This document shows, one piece after another, positions 24,779 to 34,317 of a DNA stretch of 64,000 bases. The stretch comes from Synechococcus sp. HK05. Lineage in GTDB: Bacteria > Cyanobacteriota > Cyanobacteriia > PCC-6307 > Cyanobiaceae. Below the pieces are notes generated by a model. It was given only the letters and a program-made list of their open reading frames with translations. It was not told where the DNA came from and ran no database searches. Made by a program: the position numbers and the translations under genes. The DNA is taken from NCBI RefSeq assembly GCF_019104765.1, contig NZ_JAHRXJ010000004.1, positions 310,001 to 374,000 on the forward strand, read 5' to 3'. Position 1 is the first letter of the stretch, and the number at the start of each line of letters is the position of its first letter.

Positions 24779-26125
24779 TTAGCGGCCGCTTCCGGCTCCA
24801 CTCAGGGCAGCCGGCACGTTGGCGCTCGCCGGGTTGTAGAGCTTGGCCTTCGTGATGCCGTTGCTGGCCTTCACCTGCTTGAGCAGGGTCGATTCGGCCG
24901 CGCGGTATTGGCTGTCTTTGGAAGTCCCGAGATCTTCCAGCCGCAACTTCTGCGCTTCCTGAGCGGTGAGCTTGGCGCGCACATCGGGATCAATGCCGTG
25001 CTTGTGAATGTCGCGGCCATTGGGGGTGAGGTATTTGGCGATGGTCACGGTCATGCCGGAACCATCGGAGAGGCCGCGCACCGATTGCACCAGGCCTTTG
25101 CCGAAGGTCTTCTCACCCACCACCACCGCACGGTGATTGTCCTGCAGGGCACCGGAGAGAATTTCGCTGGCGCTGGCTGAACCCTCATTCACCAGCACCA
25201 CCAGCGGGCGCTGGGTGAGGGCGCGACCGGTGGCGCGCTTGGTGTCCTGAATGCCGTCGCGGGTCTTGGTGGAGACGATCACCCCTTCATCCATCCATTG
25301 GCGGGCAATGGCGATGCTCGCCATAAGCAAACCACCGGGATTGCTGCGCAGATCAAGCACATATCCCTGCACGTTCTCGCCCTCCAGCTTCTTGAGGGCA
25401 TCGGCCATGTCCTTGGCCGCATTGGCGTTGAACTGCTTGAGGCGGATGTAGCCGATGCGGGTGCCATCGGCGCTGGTGTTCACCTGGCTATCCACAGCGT
25501 GCAGCTCAATGCGCGCACGCACCAACGGGGTGTCTACCACCTTGCCGTCTCGGCGCAGTTGCAGGGTCACGGTGGAACCGGCCTGGCCGCGGATCAGCTT
25601 CACCGCGTCCTCGGTCGACATCCCCTTGGTGCTCTTGCCGTCGATCGACACGATCACGTCCTTCGGCATCACCCCAGCCCTGGAGGCCGGCGACCCCTCA
25701 ATCGGGCTCACCACCACCAGTTCCTTGGTCTCTTTGTCGAGGCTCAGCTGAATGCCCACCCCCGAGAGCTCGCCGGAGGTGTCGATCTGCATCTCCTTGA
25801 ACTCACGCGGATCCATGAACCGCGTATAGGGGTCATCCAGGCTGGCGAGCATGCCGCGGATGGCTTCGTAGCTCTCCTTGGAACTGCCGTAGGTTTTCGA
25901 GAGCACCTGACGGCGCAGGGTGCGCCATTTCTCCGGCGTGTATTTGCCGTTGATGTCCAGGTAGTCGCGGAAAACGATCTGCCAGGTCTGATCAATCACC
26001 TCCTTGGGGCTGTCGTTCACCAACGACGCCGCACTGGGCGCGAGCAGGGGTGGGAGCGCCACCACCCCCAAGGCACCAACACCCACCAGCACCAGGACCC
26101 GCTTCCCCCGAATGCTGCCCATCAA
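24779..26125 (-). CDS. Carboxyl-terminal processing protease (CtpA/CtpB-type, S41)
   Basis: A 448-residue periplasmic or lumenal serine protease with a hydrophobic signal (residues about 8-32), a PDZ domain (GVGIQLSLDKETKELVVVSPIEGSPASRAGVMPKDVIVSIDGKS) and a tail-specific catalytic domain. The Ser-Lys dyad is visible in NEGSASASE (Ser near 315) and GEKTFGKG (Lys near 340). Cyanobacteria carry CtpA, which matures the D1 protein of photosystem II, and relatives CtpB and CtpC; which this is cannot be told by eye. Start may be 26125 or the next ATG at 26122. Confidence 0.92.
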   Translation of the reverse strand: MMGSIRGKRVLVLVGVGALGVVALPPLLAPSAASLVNDSPKEVIDQTWQIVFRDYLDINGKYTPEKWRTLRRQVLSKTYGSSKESYEAIRGMLASLDDPYTRFMDPREFKEMQIDTSGELSGVGIQLSLDKETKELVVVSPIEGSPASRAGVMPKDVIVSIDGKSTKGMSTEDAVKLIRGQAGSTVTLQLRRDGKVVDTPLVRARIELHAVDSQVNTSADGTRIGYIRLKQFNANAAKDMADALKKLEGENVQGYVLDLRSNPGGLLMASIAIARQWMDEGVIVSTKTRDGIQDTKRATGRALTQRPLVVLVNEGSASASEILSGALQDNHRAVVVGEKTFGKGLVQSVRGLSDGSGMTVTIAKYLTPNGRDIHKHGIDPDVRAKLTAQEAQKLRLEDLGTSKDSQYRAAESTLLKQVKASNGITKAKLYNPASANVPAALSGAGSGR

Positions 26126-26201
26126 CGGCTCCTGAGCCCTTCAATACGTTCAAGCTAGCCCCTGAATCGAGGCGTGAAAGGGGGGAAAACCGGAGAATCC
26201 G

Positions 26202-27428
26202 TCAGGGATCCACCCAGCGGCCGTCGTCTTTGATGAGAGCGATCAGGGCATCAACGCCCTCGGCCTCGGGCACGCGGCGAATCTCCTCACGGCCGCGGTA
26301 GAGGGAAATCACCCCAGGGGTCTTACCCACGTAGCCGTAGTCGGCATCAGCCATCTCACCGGGGCCATTCACGATGCAGCCCATCACGGCGATGTCGAGG
26401 CCCGTGAGATGGGAGGTTGCACTGCGCACCTTGTGCAACACCTCCTCCAGGTTGAACAGCGTGCGGCCGCAGCTGGGGCAGCTCACGTACTCCACCATCG
26501 TTTTGCGCAGGCCCAGGGCCTGGAGGATGGAGTAGCAAACGGGGATCTCCTTCTCCGGCGCCTCGGTCAGCGACACGCGGATCGTGTCGCCCAAGCCCTC
26601 AGAGAGCAGGGTGGCGATGCCGGCGGTGCTCTTGATGCGGCCGTAGTCGCCGTCGCCGGCCTCGGTCACGCCCAGGTGCAAGGGGTAGTGGAAGCCTTCC
26701 GCATCCATGCGGTCGGCCATCATCCGGTAGGCGGCCAGCATCACCGGCGCCCGCGACGCCTTCATCGAGATCACGATGTTGTGGAAGTCGAGCCGGTCGC
26801 AAATGCGGATGAACTCGAGGGCGCTCTCCACCATCCCGAGGGGGGTATCGCCGTAGCGGAACAGCATCCGCTCAGCCAGGGAGCCGTGGTTCACGCCGAT
26901 GCGCAGGGCCTTGTCCTGCTCCTTCAGCAGCTTCACCAGCGGCTCAAACGTTTCGGTGATGCGATCGCCAATGGCCGCGATCTCCGCCTCAGAAAACTCC
27001 GTGCGGTTGGGGTCAGGCTTGTCGAACACGAACAAGCCCGGATTGATGCGCACCTTGTCGACGTGCTGCGCCACCTCGAGGGCGATCTTCATGCCGTTGT
27101 GGTGCACATCCGCCACCAGCGGCACCGGCTTGTAAGTGCTCTCCAGCCGCTGGCGGATCTCACCCATCGCCTTGGCATGGGCCAACGACGGCACCGTGAC
27201 CCGCACGATCTCGCAGCCCGCTTCGTGCAGCCGGCGGATGCCGGCGGTGGCGCCGTCGATGTCGAGGGTGTCCTCGTTGATCATCGACTGCACCACCACC
27301 GGGTGGTCGCTGCCCATCCACAGGTCGCCCACGCGCACGCTGCGGGTTTTACGGCGGCGGATCACCGTGTCGTAACGGGGATTGATCGCTGCCTCGGTTG
27401 CCGGAGCGGAAGCCAGAGAGGCGGTCAT
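26202..27428 (-). CDS. ispG: 4-hydroxy-3-methylbut-2-enyl diphosphate synthase IspG
   Basis: Penultimate [4Fe-4S] enzyme of the MEP isoprenoid pathway, supplying carotenoids, quinones and phytol. The 408-residue protein contains the family start [19 protein letters not shown], the TIM-barrel block [23 protein letters not shown], and the iron-sulfur cysteines CPSC and GCIVNGPGE. Start ATG 27428 lies 44 bases downstream of the uracil-DNA glycosylase stop, so the two may be co-transcribed. Confidence 0.96.
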   Translation of the reverse strand: MTASLASAPATEAAINPRYDTVIRRRKTRSVRVGDLWMGSDHPVVVQSMINEDTLDIDGATAGIRRLHEAGCEIVRVTVPSLAHAKAMGEIRQRLESTYKPVPLVADVHHNGMKIALEVAQHVDKVRINPGLFVFDKPDPNRTEFSEAEIAAIGDRITETFEPLVKLLKEQDKALRIGVNHGSLAERMLFRYGDTPLGMVESALEFIRICDRLDFHNIVISMKASRAPVMLAAYRMMADRMDAEGFHYPLHLGVTEAGDGDYGRIKSTAGIATLLSEGLGDTIRVSLTEAPEKEIPVCYSILQALGLRKTMVEYVSCPSCGRTLFNLEEVLHKVRSATSHLTGLDIAVMGCIVNGPGEMADADYGYVGKTPGVISLYRGREEIRRVPEAEGVDALIALIKDDGRWVDP

Positions 27429-27471
27429 GGCAGCAGCGCGCGCGAGGGCCGAAATGGTTGGCGCAAGCCTG

Positions 27472-28101
27472 TCACAGCGGAGCGTTCAATTGGGCCAGGC
27501 GCCGCTGCACGTCCTGAAGGTCGTGCCAGGTGAGCCATTTCGGGGATCCCCGCTCCTTGGACGCGTTGCGCAACAGATAGGAGGGATGCAGGATCGGCAT
27601 CAACCAGCGGCCCTCCCACTGCCTCCACTGACCGCGCAGTTTGGTGATGCCGCCCTTGATGCCCAGCAGGCCCTCCACCGCCGTGGCACCGGCCAGCAGG
27701 ATCACCGGCGGATCCACCAGCTGGATCTGCTGATCCAGCCAAGGCCGGCATGCGGCCATCTCCAAGGCCGTGGGCTTGCGGTTCTCCGGCGGGCGGCACT
27801 TCACGATGTTGCACACGTAGGCATCGCGGTTGCTGTCGATCCCCACGCTCTCGAGCATTCGATCGAGCAGCTGACCGGAACGCCCCACAAAGGGCTTGCC
27901 CTGCTCATCTTCCTGGGCACCAGGCCCCTCACCAATGACCATCAGCGAGGCCTGGGGATTGCCTCGGCTCACCACCACCTGGGTGCGGCTGTGGCCGAGG
28001 CCGCAGCGGCGGCAGCCGTCGCAGGCCGCGGCCACCTGATCCAGCTCCTGCTCCAGTTCGGCAGCGGAGAGGCGGCTGGCCTGGGGCGGAAACATCGTCA
28101 T
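27472..28101 (-). CDS. Uracil-DNA glycosylase, family 4 (iron-sulfur)
   Basis: Removes uracil from DNA. The 209-residue protein has the family 4 features: CDGCRRC and [27 protein letters not shown], then [14 protein letters not shown] and [11 protein letters not shown] supplying the four-cysteine iron-sulfur cluster, and LHPSYLLRN at the C-terminus. Start ATG 28101. It is between the VOC protein and ispG, 10 bases from the former's stop. Confidence 0.93.
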   Translation of the reverse strand: MTMFPPQASRLSAAELEQELDQVAAACDGCRRCGLGHSRTQVVVSRGNPQASLMVIGEGPGAQEDEQGKPFVGRSGQLLDRMLESVGIDSNRDAYVCNIVKCRPPENRKPTALEMAACRPWLDQQIQLVDPPVILLAGATAVEGLLGIKGGITKLRGQWRQWEGRWLMPILHPSYLLRNASKERGSPKWLTWHDLQDVQRRLAQLNAPL

Positions 28102-28111
28102 GGCGCCGACT

Positions 28112-28486
28112 TTATGCAGCGCTCATCAGCAACAGCAGGCCATTGCCTTCGGGATCGAGCAGCCACACCTCATGGCCGAAGGCTTCCTGCCGCGGCTCCT
28201 CCAACCGCTGCGCCCCCAGCGCTAGAGCCTGCTCCATCCATCGCGTCAACGCGGCCGCGCCCCCCTGGCGTTTGAGGCACAGCGAAAGACGGCCACGCCC
28301 GGGCGGCAGCGCACGCTGCCGGCTGGGGCGATAGAGCTCAAGCCATCCCATCTGCGGCAGCAACACGCGCCAATGGGCTGCACTGAAACCAGGCGAGGCC
28401 GAGGCCTGCACCAGGGCCGCGTAAAAGGCGGCGAGCTCCTTGGGCTCATCAGCAGCCAGCACCACCGCCGCCGAAACCGGCTCCAT
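28112..28486 (-). CDS. VOC/glyoxalase-like protein
   Basis: A 124-residue single-domain vicinal oxygen chelate protein. AAVVLAADEPKELAAFYAAL at the N-terminus and GHEVWLLDPEGNGLLLL at the C-terminus are the two typical strand-helix elements. The metal-binding residues are not clearly all present, so it may be a binding protein rather than an enzyme. Start ATG 28486 (MEPVSAAV). It diverges from the aminotransferase. Confidence 0.75.
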   Translation of the reverse strand: MEPVSAAVVLAADEPKELAAFYAALVQASASPGFSAAHWRVLLPQMGWLELYRPSRQRALPPGRGRLSLCLKRQGGAAALTRWMEQALALGAQRLEEPRQEAFGHEVWLLDPEGNGLLLLMSAA

Positions 28487-28637
28487 CGGGTGCAACAAGG
28501 CTGGATCTGACACGGGGCTTAGCAGGCTCGCCACTACCAAACAGTGTGCGCTGAACGCTTGCAGAGATGCGGGATACGGCAGGATGCACATCACACCGGC
28601 AAAGCCCTGCGGCGATGCCCTTTTCGTCGCTGCGCCG

Positions 28638-29843
28638 ATGCTGCGCCCGCCCTCTCAGCGCACCCTCCAGCGCACCCTGACGCTGTCCGCCCGGGCCGAG
28701 GCTCTTCAGCCTTCCCTCACCTTGGCCATCGCCGCCAAAGCCAAGGCGCTCAAGGCCGAAGGCCACGACATCTGCAGCCTCAGCGCCGGTGAGCCCGATT
28801 TCGACACCCCCTCCTTCATCTGTGAGGCCGCTGCTGCCGCGTTGCGCAATGGCCAAACCCGCTACGGCCCCGCCGCCGGTGAACCGGCCCTGCGGGAGGC
28901 GATCGCCGCAAAGCTGAGCCGCGAGAATCAGGTGCCCACCCGCGCCGAGCAGGTGCTGGTGACCAACGGCGGGAAGCAGGCGCTCTACAACCTGTTTCAG
29001 GTGCTGCTCGGCCCCGGCGATGAGCTGCTGCTGCCCGCTCCCTACTGGCTGAGCTACCCGGAGATCGCCCGCCTGGCGGGAGCCTCCGTGCGGTTGCTAC
29101 CCAGCTCGGCCGCTGAAGGATTCCGGCTTGATCCCGCCCAGCTGGAGGCCGCCATCACCCCGGCCAGCAAGCTGCTGGTGCTCAATAGCCCCAGCAATCC
29201 CACGGGGATGGTGCTGAGCCGCCAGGAGCTGGAAGCCATCGCCGCCGTGCTGCGCCGCCATCCCCAGGTGGCGGTGGTGTGCGACGAGATCTACAAATTC
29301 CTGCTGGCCCCTGGCCATGAGCACCACAGCCTCGCTGCGGTGGCGCCGGATCTTGCCGATCGCGTCTTCAGCGTGAATGGCTTCGCCAAAGGTTGGGCGA
29401 TGACGGGCTGGCGCATCGGCTGGCTGGCCGGCAATGCCGCTGTGGTGAAGGCCGCGATTGCGCTCCAGAGCCAGAGCACCAGCAACGTGTGCAGCTTTGC
29501 CCAATTCGGAGCCCTCGCCGCCATCGAAGGCCCCCGCGACTGCGTGCACGCCATGGCGGAGCAATTCAACGAGCGCCGCCAACGGCTGAGCGATGGTCTG
29601 CAGGCCATCGCCGGGCTGCAGCTGCTCCCGCCAGAAGGGGCCTTCTACGCCTTCCCGGATGTGAGCAGCACCGGCCTCGACTCGATGACCTTCTGCAACC
29701 GACTGCTCGATGAGCACGGCCTGGCGGTGGTGCCCGGTGTGGCCTTCGGTGACGACCGCTGCATCCGGCTGTCCTGCGCAGCTGGCAACAGCACCATCGA
29801 CGATGGGCTCAGCCGGCTCGAGGGCTTCGTGCGGAGCCTGTAA
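28638..29843 (+). CDS. Class I aspartate/aromatic aminotransferase
   Basis: PLP-dependent transaminase of 401 residues. The fold-type I motifs are visible: SAGEPDFDTP, RYGPAAGEPALREAIA, NSPSNPTGMV, CDEIYKFLL and NGFAKGWAMTGWRIGW with PLP lysine K251. This is the AspAT Ib subgroup, usually aspartate aminotransferase linking oxaloacetate and aspartate. I chose ATG 28638 (MLRPPSQRTL), as codons upstream are not family-like; MHITPAK at 28587 is an alternative. Confidence 0.9.
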   Translation: MLRPPSQRTLQRTLTLSARAEALQPSLTLAIAAKAKALKAEGHDICSLSAGEPDFDTPSFICEAAAAALRNGQTRYGPAAGEPALREAIAAKLSRENQVPTRAEQVLVTNGGKQALYNLFQVLLGPGDELLLPAPYWLSYPEIARLAGASVRLLPSSAAEGFRLDPAQLEAAITPASKLLVLNSPSNPTGMVLSRQELEAIAAVLRRHPQVAVVCDEIYKFLLAPGHEHHSLAAVAPDLADRVFSVNGFAKGWAMTGWRIGWLAGNAAVVKAAIALQSQSTSNVCSFAQFGALAAIEGPRDCVHAMAEQFNERRQRLSDGLQAIAGLQLLPPEGAFYAFPDVSSTGLDSMTFCNRLLDEHGLAVVPGVAFGDDRCIRLSCAAGNSTIDDGLSRLEGFVRSL

Positions 29844-29914
29844 GGCGGCCGGCTCGCAGGGAGAATCAGCCTGCACCCGTTGCGGTGACCCCGCAGCTGA
29901 TTCAGCAACCGAGC

Positions 29915-30874
29915 ATGTTCAAGTTCCCCCAACGCGGCCGAGAACGTTCGGCCGCCGTGCTGGCCGGCATCGGCCTGGCCCTGGCTCCGGCGGCCCTTCC
30001 CCCCTTCAGTCCCACCCAGCTGCCTCTGCCGGCAGCCCACGCGCAGCAAACCAGCAAGCTGGTGCTGCGCATCAGCGCCATCCCCGATCAGCAGCCGGAG
30101 AAGCTGAACCGGCTCTACGGGCTTGTGGCCAATGAATTGAGCAAGCAGCTTGGCGTGCGGGTTCAGTACGTGCCCGTGACGAACTACACAGCTGCCGTGA
30201 GCGCGTTCCGCACGGGAAGCCTTGATCTCGTGTGGTTCGGCGGCCTCACCGGCGTGCAGGCCCGCCTTCAGAAACCGGGCGCCAAGGTGCTCGCCCAGCG
30301 CGACATCGACGCCTCCTTCCACACGATCTTCATCGCCAACACCAAGAGCGGGCTGAAGCCAGTCACCTCCGTGCAGGGGCTGAGCCAGCTCAAGGGCAAA
30401 CGTTTCACCTTCGGCTCGGAGAGCTCCACCTCCGGGCGCCTGATGCCGCAGTATTTCCTCGGCCAGGCCGGGGTGAAGCCCAACCAGTTCGCCGGCGGTG
30501 CGCCTGGCTTCAGCGGCAGCCACGACGCCACGGTGGCCCTGGTGCAGAGCGGCGCCTATGAAGCCGGCGCCGTGAACGAGCAGGTGTGGCGCGCCAGCCT
30601 CCACAACGGCAAGGCCAACCGCTCCAAGGTGATGGCGATCTGGAAAACCCCTGGCTATCCCGATTACCACTGGATTGCGCAGCCCGATCTGGACAAACGC
30701 TTCGGCAAAGGCTTCACCAACCGGATCCAGAAAGCGATCCTGAGCTGGCGGCCGAGCAACCCGGAGCAGAAGCGGATCCTCAGCCTGTTCGGTGCTCAGC
30801 AGTTCACCACGGCCCAAGCCAGCGCCTATGGCCGGATCGAACAGGTGGGTCGCCAGATCGGCCAGATCCGCTGA
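29915..30874 (+). CDS. phnD: Phosphonate/phosphite ABC transporter substrate-binding protein PhnD
   Basis: Periplasmic binding protein of about 319 residues with a signal peptide (cleavage likely after AHA at residue 43). The mature part matches PhnD: RISAIPDQQPEKLNRLYGLVANELSKQLGVRVQYVPVTNY, DLVWFGGLTGVQARLQKPGAKVLAQRDID, FTFGSESSTSGRLMPQYFL, GSHDATVALVQSGAYEAGAVNEQVW. The SESSTSG segment is the phosphoryl-binding loop. It heads an operon with two microproteins, an ATPase, a permease and an SGNH hydrolase. Ligand (phosphonate, phosphite or phosphate) cannot be decided. An upstream GTG at 29885 is another possible start. Confidence 0.9.
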   Translation: MFKFPQRGRERSAAVLAGIGLALAPAALPPFSPTQLPLPAAHAQQTSKLVLRISAIPDQQPEKLNRLYGLVANELSKQLGVRVQYVPVTNYTAAVSAFRTGSLDLVWFGGLTGVQARLQKPGAKVLAQRDIDASFHTIFIANTKSGLKPVTSVQGLSQLKGKRFTFGSESSTSGRLMPQYFLGQAGVKPNQFAGGAPGFSGSHDATVALVQSGAYEAGAVNEQVWRASLHNGKANRSKVMAIWKTPGYPDYHWIAQPDLDKRFGKGFTNRIQKAILSWRPSNPEQKRILSLFGAQQFTTAQASAYGRIEQVGRQIGQIR

Positions 30875-30934
30875 GGGCGGGCGCCTGAGGCCAGCAGGCA
30901 GCAGAATCGAGGGGCGAGAGTCTCGCCCTTCCCC

Positions 30935-31162
30935 ATGACGCTGCTGCTGGATCTGGTGCTGGTGGTGGCCGGGTTGCTGCTCTGGCAGCGCAGCTGCAGT
31001 GAGGGTGACGACGTGTGGGTGCTGTTCCTACGCTCCCTGGCCGCCATCGATCTGGCCGTGATCGCCCTGGGCAATGGCGTGCTCTGGTTGGAAATTCCCC
31101 TGCTGGTGCTGGCTCTCAGCCTGCCTTCCGTGAAACGCATCGAAGGCGAGGAGCAGCGCTGA
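30935..31162 (+). CDS. Small membrane protein within the phn operon
   Basis: A 75-residue protein with two hydrophobic stretches (about 1-18 and 34-60) separated by a loop QRSCSEGDDVWV. It lies 60 bases after phnD and its stop TGA overlaps the ATG of the next small gene. Not recognised. Its place inside the importer operon suggests a role with the importer, but that is inference. Confidence 0.65.
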   Translation: MTLLLDLVLVVAGLLLWQRSCSEGDDVWVLFLRSLAAIDLAVIALGNGVLWLEIPLLVLALSLPSVKRIEGEEQR

Positions 31163-31248
31163 TGAATCCCCGCGGCCCCGACATCACCGAGCTGATGCTG
31201 GTGGGGCTCATCTTGGCGCTGCTCGCCTTCCGCTTTAGCTCGCTGTAG
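31162..31248 (+). CDS. 28-residue single-span membrane peptide
   Basis: MNPRGPDITELMLVGLILAL followed by LAFRFSSL and a stop. A hydrophobic helix of about 17 residues makes up most of it. Start overlaps the previous stop (TGATG), consistent with coupled translation. It lies 42 bases before phnC. Too short for family assignment; could be chance, but the overlap and clear helix argue for a real gene. Confidence 0.5.
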   Translation: MNPRGPDITELMLVGLILALLAFRFSSL

Positions 31249-31290
31249 TTGAGCCGTCTCCCGCGAGCCCGCCAGGCACAGTGGGGAGTC

Positions 31291-32085
31291 ATGGAGAGCC
31301 CAGCACCAACCCACCACAGCCTGGCCAGCGCACCCGTGCTGGAGCTGCGCCATGTGGCGGTGCCCGGGCGTGAGCAACCCCGCCTGGAGGGCATTGATCT
31401 CACCTTGAGGCCCGGCGAACGGGTGGCGTTGCTGGGCCCCAGCGGCGCCGGCAAAAGCACCCTGCTGGCGGTGGCGAATGGACTCCTTGAGCCCTCGCAG
31501 GGTGAGGTGCTTTGGAGCGGCGCCAGGCGCGCCCGCAGCCAGCGGGCTCGGCGCCGCCAGCAGGCCCGCATCGGCACCCTCTGGCAAGACCTGCGCCTCA
31601 TCGAAGAACTGAGCGTGCAGCAAAACCTCAACTGCGGTCGACTGGCCCAATGGGGTTGGCCGCGCGCCCTACTCAATTTGCTGCTGCCCCTGGAGAGCGA
31701 CGCCTGCGCAGAAGCCCTGCGGCAGGTGGATCTCGAACCGCAGCTGCTCAACCAACCGGTGGGCGAGCTCTCGGGCGGCCAACGCCAACGGGTGGCGATC
31801 GCCCGTTTGCTGCGCCAGCAGCCGCAACTGCTGCTGGCCGATGAACCCCTGGCCAGCCTCGATCCGCGCCTCGCCCAAGACCTGCTGCAGCTGCTGCTCG
31901 CCCAGGCCTCCGCACCGCGGGCGCTGTTATTGAGCTTGCATCGCCCCGATCTTCTGCAGGGCTTTGATCGAGTGGTGGGTCTACGCCAAGGGCGCATCCA
32001 CGTCGACTGTGCCGTCAACCAGCTCCAAGACGCAGATCTCGAGGCTCTTTACGCCGGTGTGCCCGTAGCCAGCGGCGCCCAATGA
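31291..32085 (+). CDS. phnC: Phosphonate ABC transporter ATPase PhnC
   Basis: Importer ATPase of 264 residues with Walker A GPSGAGKS (49-56), Q-loop (GTLWQDLRLIEELSVQQNL), signature ELSGGQRQRVAIARLL (about 153-168), Walker B LLLADEP and an H-loop (LSLHRPD). ATG 31291 has GGGGAG a few bases upstream; a TTG at 31249 in frame is less likely. Last bases overlap the permease start (ATGA). Confidence 0.9.
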   Translation: MESPAPTHHSLASAPVLELRHVAVPGREQPRLEGIDLTLRPGERVALLGPSGAGKSTLLAVANGLLEPSQGEVLWSGARRARSQRARRRQQARIGTLWQDLRLIEELSVQQNLNCGRLAQWGWPRALLNLLLPLESDACAEALRQVDLEPQLLNQPVGELSGGQRQRVAIARLLRQQPQLLLADEPLASLDPRLAQDLLQLLLAQASAPRALLLSLHRPDLLQGFDRVVGLRQGRIHVDCAVNQLQDADLEALYAGVPVASGAQ

Positions 32086-33623
32086 AACCAGCTGCGCCGC
32101 TGCTGCTGCTGGTGCCCGCCCTGGTGCTGGTGCCCGTGATCCTGCTCCTGCCTGGGGTGGTGCATGGTGGCGGCTGGGAGCTGATCGGTGAGTTTCTGCT
32201 CGCGGCCGTCCAGCCCTCCACCGATCCCGTGGTGCTGGCATCGCTGCTGCGGGGGCTGGGGGTGACCGCCGGCATGGCGTTGCTGGGCTGGTCCGCCAGC
32301 CTGCTGATCGGCCTGATCGCCGGGTTGGCCAGCTCGCGGTTGTTGTGGCGCACGCTGATTGGCCACAGTTGGCCGGCGGAAGGGCTGCGCCGATTGCTGG
32401 CGATTCCACGCTCCATCCATGAACTGATCTGGGGTCTGTTGCTGCTGCAGGTGATCGGCCTGCAACCGGTAATCGCGGTTGTGGCGATTGCGATTCCCTA
32501 CGGAGCCCTGGTGGCCCGGGTGGTGAGCGACCTGCTCGACAGCCTCAATGCACGCAACCTGCAGGCCCTGGTGGCGGCAGGGAGCCCGCCCCCGGCGGCC
32601 TTGCTCACCGCCATGGGGCCGCCGCTGCTGCCGGGGCTGATCAGCTACGGCGGCTATCGGCTCGAGTGCGCCCTGCGCAGCGCCACCTTGCTGGGGGTAT
32701 TCGGCCTGGGGGGCCTGGGCAATGAACTCCTGCTCACCTTGCAATCGCTGCAATTCCACGAGCTCTGGAGTGGCCTCTGGCTGCTACTGGCGGTGATGCT
32801 GGCGCTGGAAGCCGTGATCGGCAGGCTGCGGCGGCGCTGGGGCATGCCGAGCCGCTTCAGCCTGCGGGGCAGCACGGTGGGGCGCCGGGGGCGGGAATTG
32901 GTGCTGGCGGCCCTGCTGCTGGTGCCGGTGGTGTTGGGCGTGGGGCAGGCCCTGGCCGTCGAGCCAGCGGCCCTCTTTCATTGGCAAGCACTGCCGCCCC
33001 TCCCCCCGGGCGGCTGGAGCGAAGCCCTGGCCTTGCCTTGGCCAGCTCTGGTGTTCAACACCGTACTGCTCACCCTCCTGGCTGCGGCGCTGGCGGTGGG
33101 TGTGGCACCGCTGCTCCTGTTACTGGTGGCGCCGTGGCCTTGGGGGCAGCGCTTGCTGCAACTGATCTGGGCGATCGGGCGGCTGTGGCCGCCACCACTC
33201 ACGGCCCTGCTGCTGCTGTTCGTGCTCAAGCCAGGGCTGATCACCGCCGCGCTGGCCCTGGGCTTTCACAACCTGGGGATCCTGGGGCGATTGCTGCTGG
33301 AGGGCAGCGAGGCAGCCGGGCCCCAACGGCAGGAGGCCCTCAGCAGCAGTGGCTGTGGGCCGCGGTTGGCGCTGCTCTATGGCCGCTTCAGCGCCCTGGC
33401 GCGCTCCTACCTGGCCTATGGCGCCTACCGGGCCGATGTGATTCTGCGGGAAACGGTGGTGGTGGGGCTGGTGGCCGGCACAGGCCTGGGCAGCCAACTC
33501 AACCAGAGCCTGAGCGCCTTCGCCTTCGATCAACTGGTGCTGCTGCTAGCGGCTTACGCGGTGCTCACCCTGCTGGGGGAAGATCTCAGCGACCGCGCCC
33601 GCCAACGGCTGCTGCAGCGATGA
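32082..33623 (+). CDS. phnE: Fused double-domain PhnE-type permease
   Basis: A 513-residue membrane protein holding two permease units in one chain. The first half has the permease loop ALVAAGSPPPAALLTAMGPPLLPGLISYGGYRLECALRSATLLGVFGLGGLG (about 165-215); the second repeats the pattern (QRQEALSSSGCGPRLALLYGRF...GAYRADVILRETVVVGLVAGTGLGSQL, about 420-475). Each half has about five or six spans. A single fused chain would replace the usual PhnE homodimer. It starts inside the phnC end and overlaps the SGNH gene (ATGA). Confidence 0.87.
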   Translation: MKPAAPLLLLVPALVLVPVILLLPGVVHGGGWELIGEFLLAAVQPSTDPVVLASLLRGLGVTAGMALLGWSASLLIGLIAGLASSRLLWRTLIGHSWPAEGLRRLLAIPRSIHELIWGLLLLQVIGLQPVIAVVAIAIPYGALVARVVSDLLDSLNARNLQALVAAGSPPPAALLTAMGPPLLPGLISYGGYRLECALRSATLLGVFGLGGLGNELLLTLQSLQFHELWSGLWLLLAVMLALEAVIGRLRRRWGMPSRFSLRGSTVGRRGRELVLAALLLVPVVLGVGQALAVEPAALFHWQALPPLPPGGWSEALALPWPALVFNTVLLTLLAAALAVGVAPLLLLLVAPWPWGQRLLQLIWAIGRLWPPPLTALLLLFVLKPGLITAALALGFHNLGILGRLLLEGSEAAGPQRQEALSSSGCGPRLALLYGRFSALARSYLAYGAYRADVILRETVVVGLVAGTGLGSQLNQSLSAFAFDQLVLLLAAYAVLTLLGEDLSDRARQRLLQR

Positions 33624-34297
33624 GCGTTCCGATTCCCCGCAAGCTGATCGTGCTGGGGGACAGCGGTGTGGTGGGCTGGGGAGATCCAGAAGAAGGCGGT
33701 TGGTGCGAACGCCTCCGCCGCCACTGGATGGGGCTACCCCAGGGGCCCGTGCTTTACCCGCTCGGTGTGCGAGGAGATGGGCTCGAGCGTGTGGCAGCCC
33801 GGCTCCAGCAGGAGGTGAGCTGCCGCGGCGAACTGCGCCGGCAGCTGCCCCAGGGCATCCTGCTCTCGGTGGGCCTCAATGACACCGCCCGTGTAGGCCG
33901 TGCCGATGGACGCCCCCAACTCGATGCCGATGCCTTTCTCTTCGGGGTGCAGCAGGTGCTGCAGCAGGCCAAAGCCCTGGCGCCGGTGTTGGTGCTGGGC
34001 CTCACACCGGTGGATGAAGCCGTGATGCCCTATGCGGATGTGCTCTGGTACCAACTGGAGCATGTGCGCCGCTACGAGGGCCTGCTGGAAGAGGCCTGCC
34101 TCGAGGCGGATGTGCCGTTTCTGCCGCTGCTGGAGGGGTTACTGCAGGACCCCCATTGGTTGCAGTGGTTGAGCAGCGATGGGTTACACCTCAACAGCGA
34201 AGGCCACCGCCAGGTGTACGAACGGGTGCGGCACTGGCCGGCCCTGTTGCAGTGGGCCGACCTGCAACCGCTCACGATCAGCAGCGTCAGCGCCTGA
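33620..34297 (+). CDS. GDSL/SGNH hydrolase
   Basis: A 225-residue esterase or lipase-like hydrolase. Block I is VLGDSGVVGWG with Ser15 as nucleophile, block III is SVGLND and block V is SSDGLHLNSEGH with the Asp and His of the triad. No signal peptide, so it acts in the cytoplasm. Overlap with phnE (ATGA) places it in the phn operon; it might release phosphorus or a small alcohol from an imported ester, but no substrate can be named. Followed by two hairpins. Confidence 0.88.
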   Translation: MSVPIPRKLIVLGDSGVVGWGDPEEGGWCERLRRHWMGLPQGPVLYPLGVRGDGLERVAARLQQEVSCRGELRRQLPQGILLSVGLNDTARVGRADGRPQLDADAFLFGVQQVLQQAKALAPVLVLGLTPVDEAVMPYADVLWYQLEHVRRYEGLLEEACLEADVPFLPLLEGLLQDPHWLQWLSSDGLHLNSEGHRQVYERVRHWPALLQWADLQPLTISSVSA

Positions 34298-34317
34298 TCA
34301 CCCCGCAGCAAGGCGCC

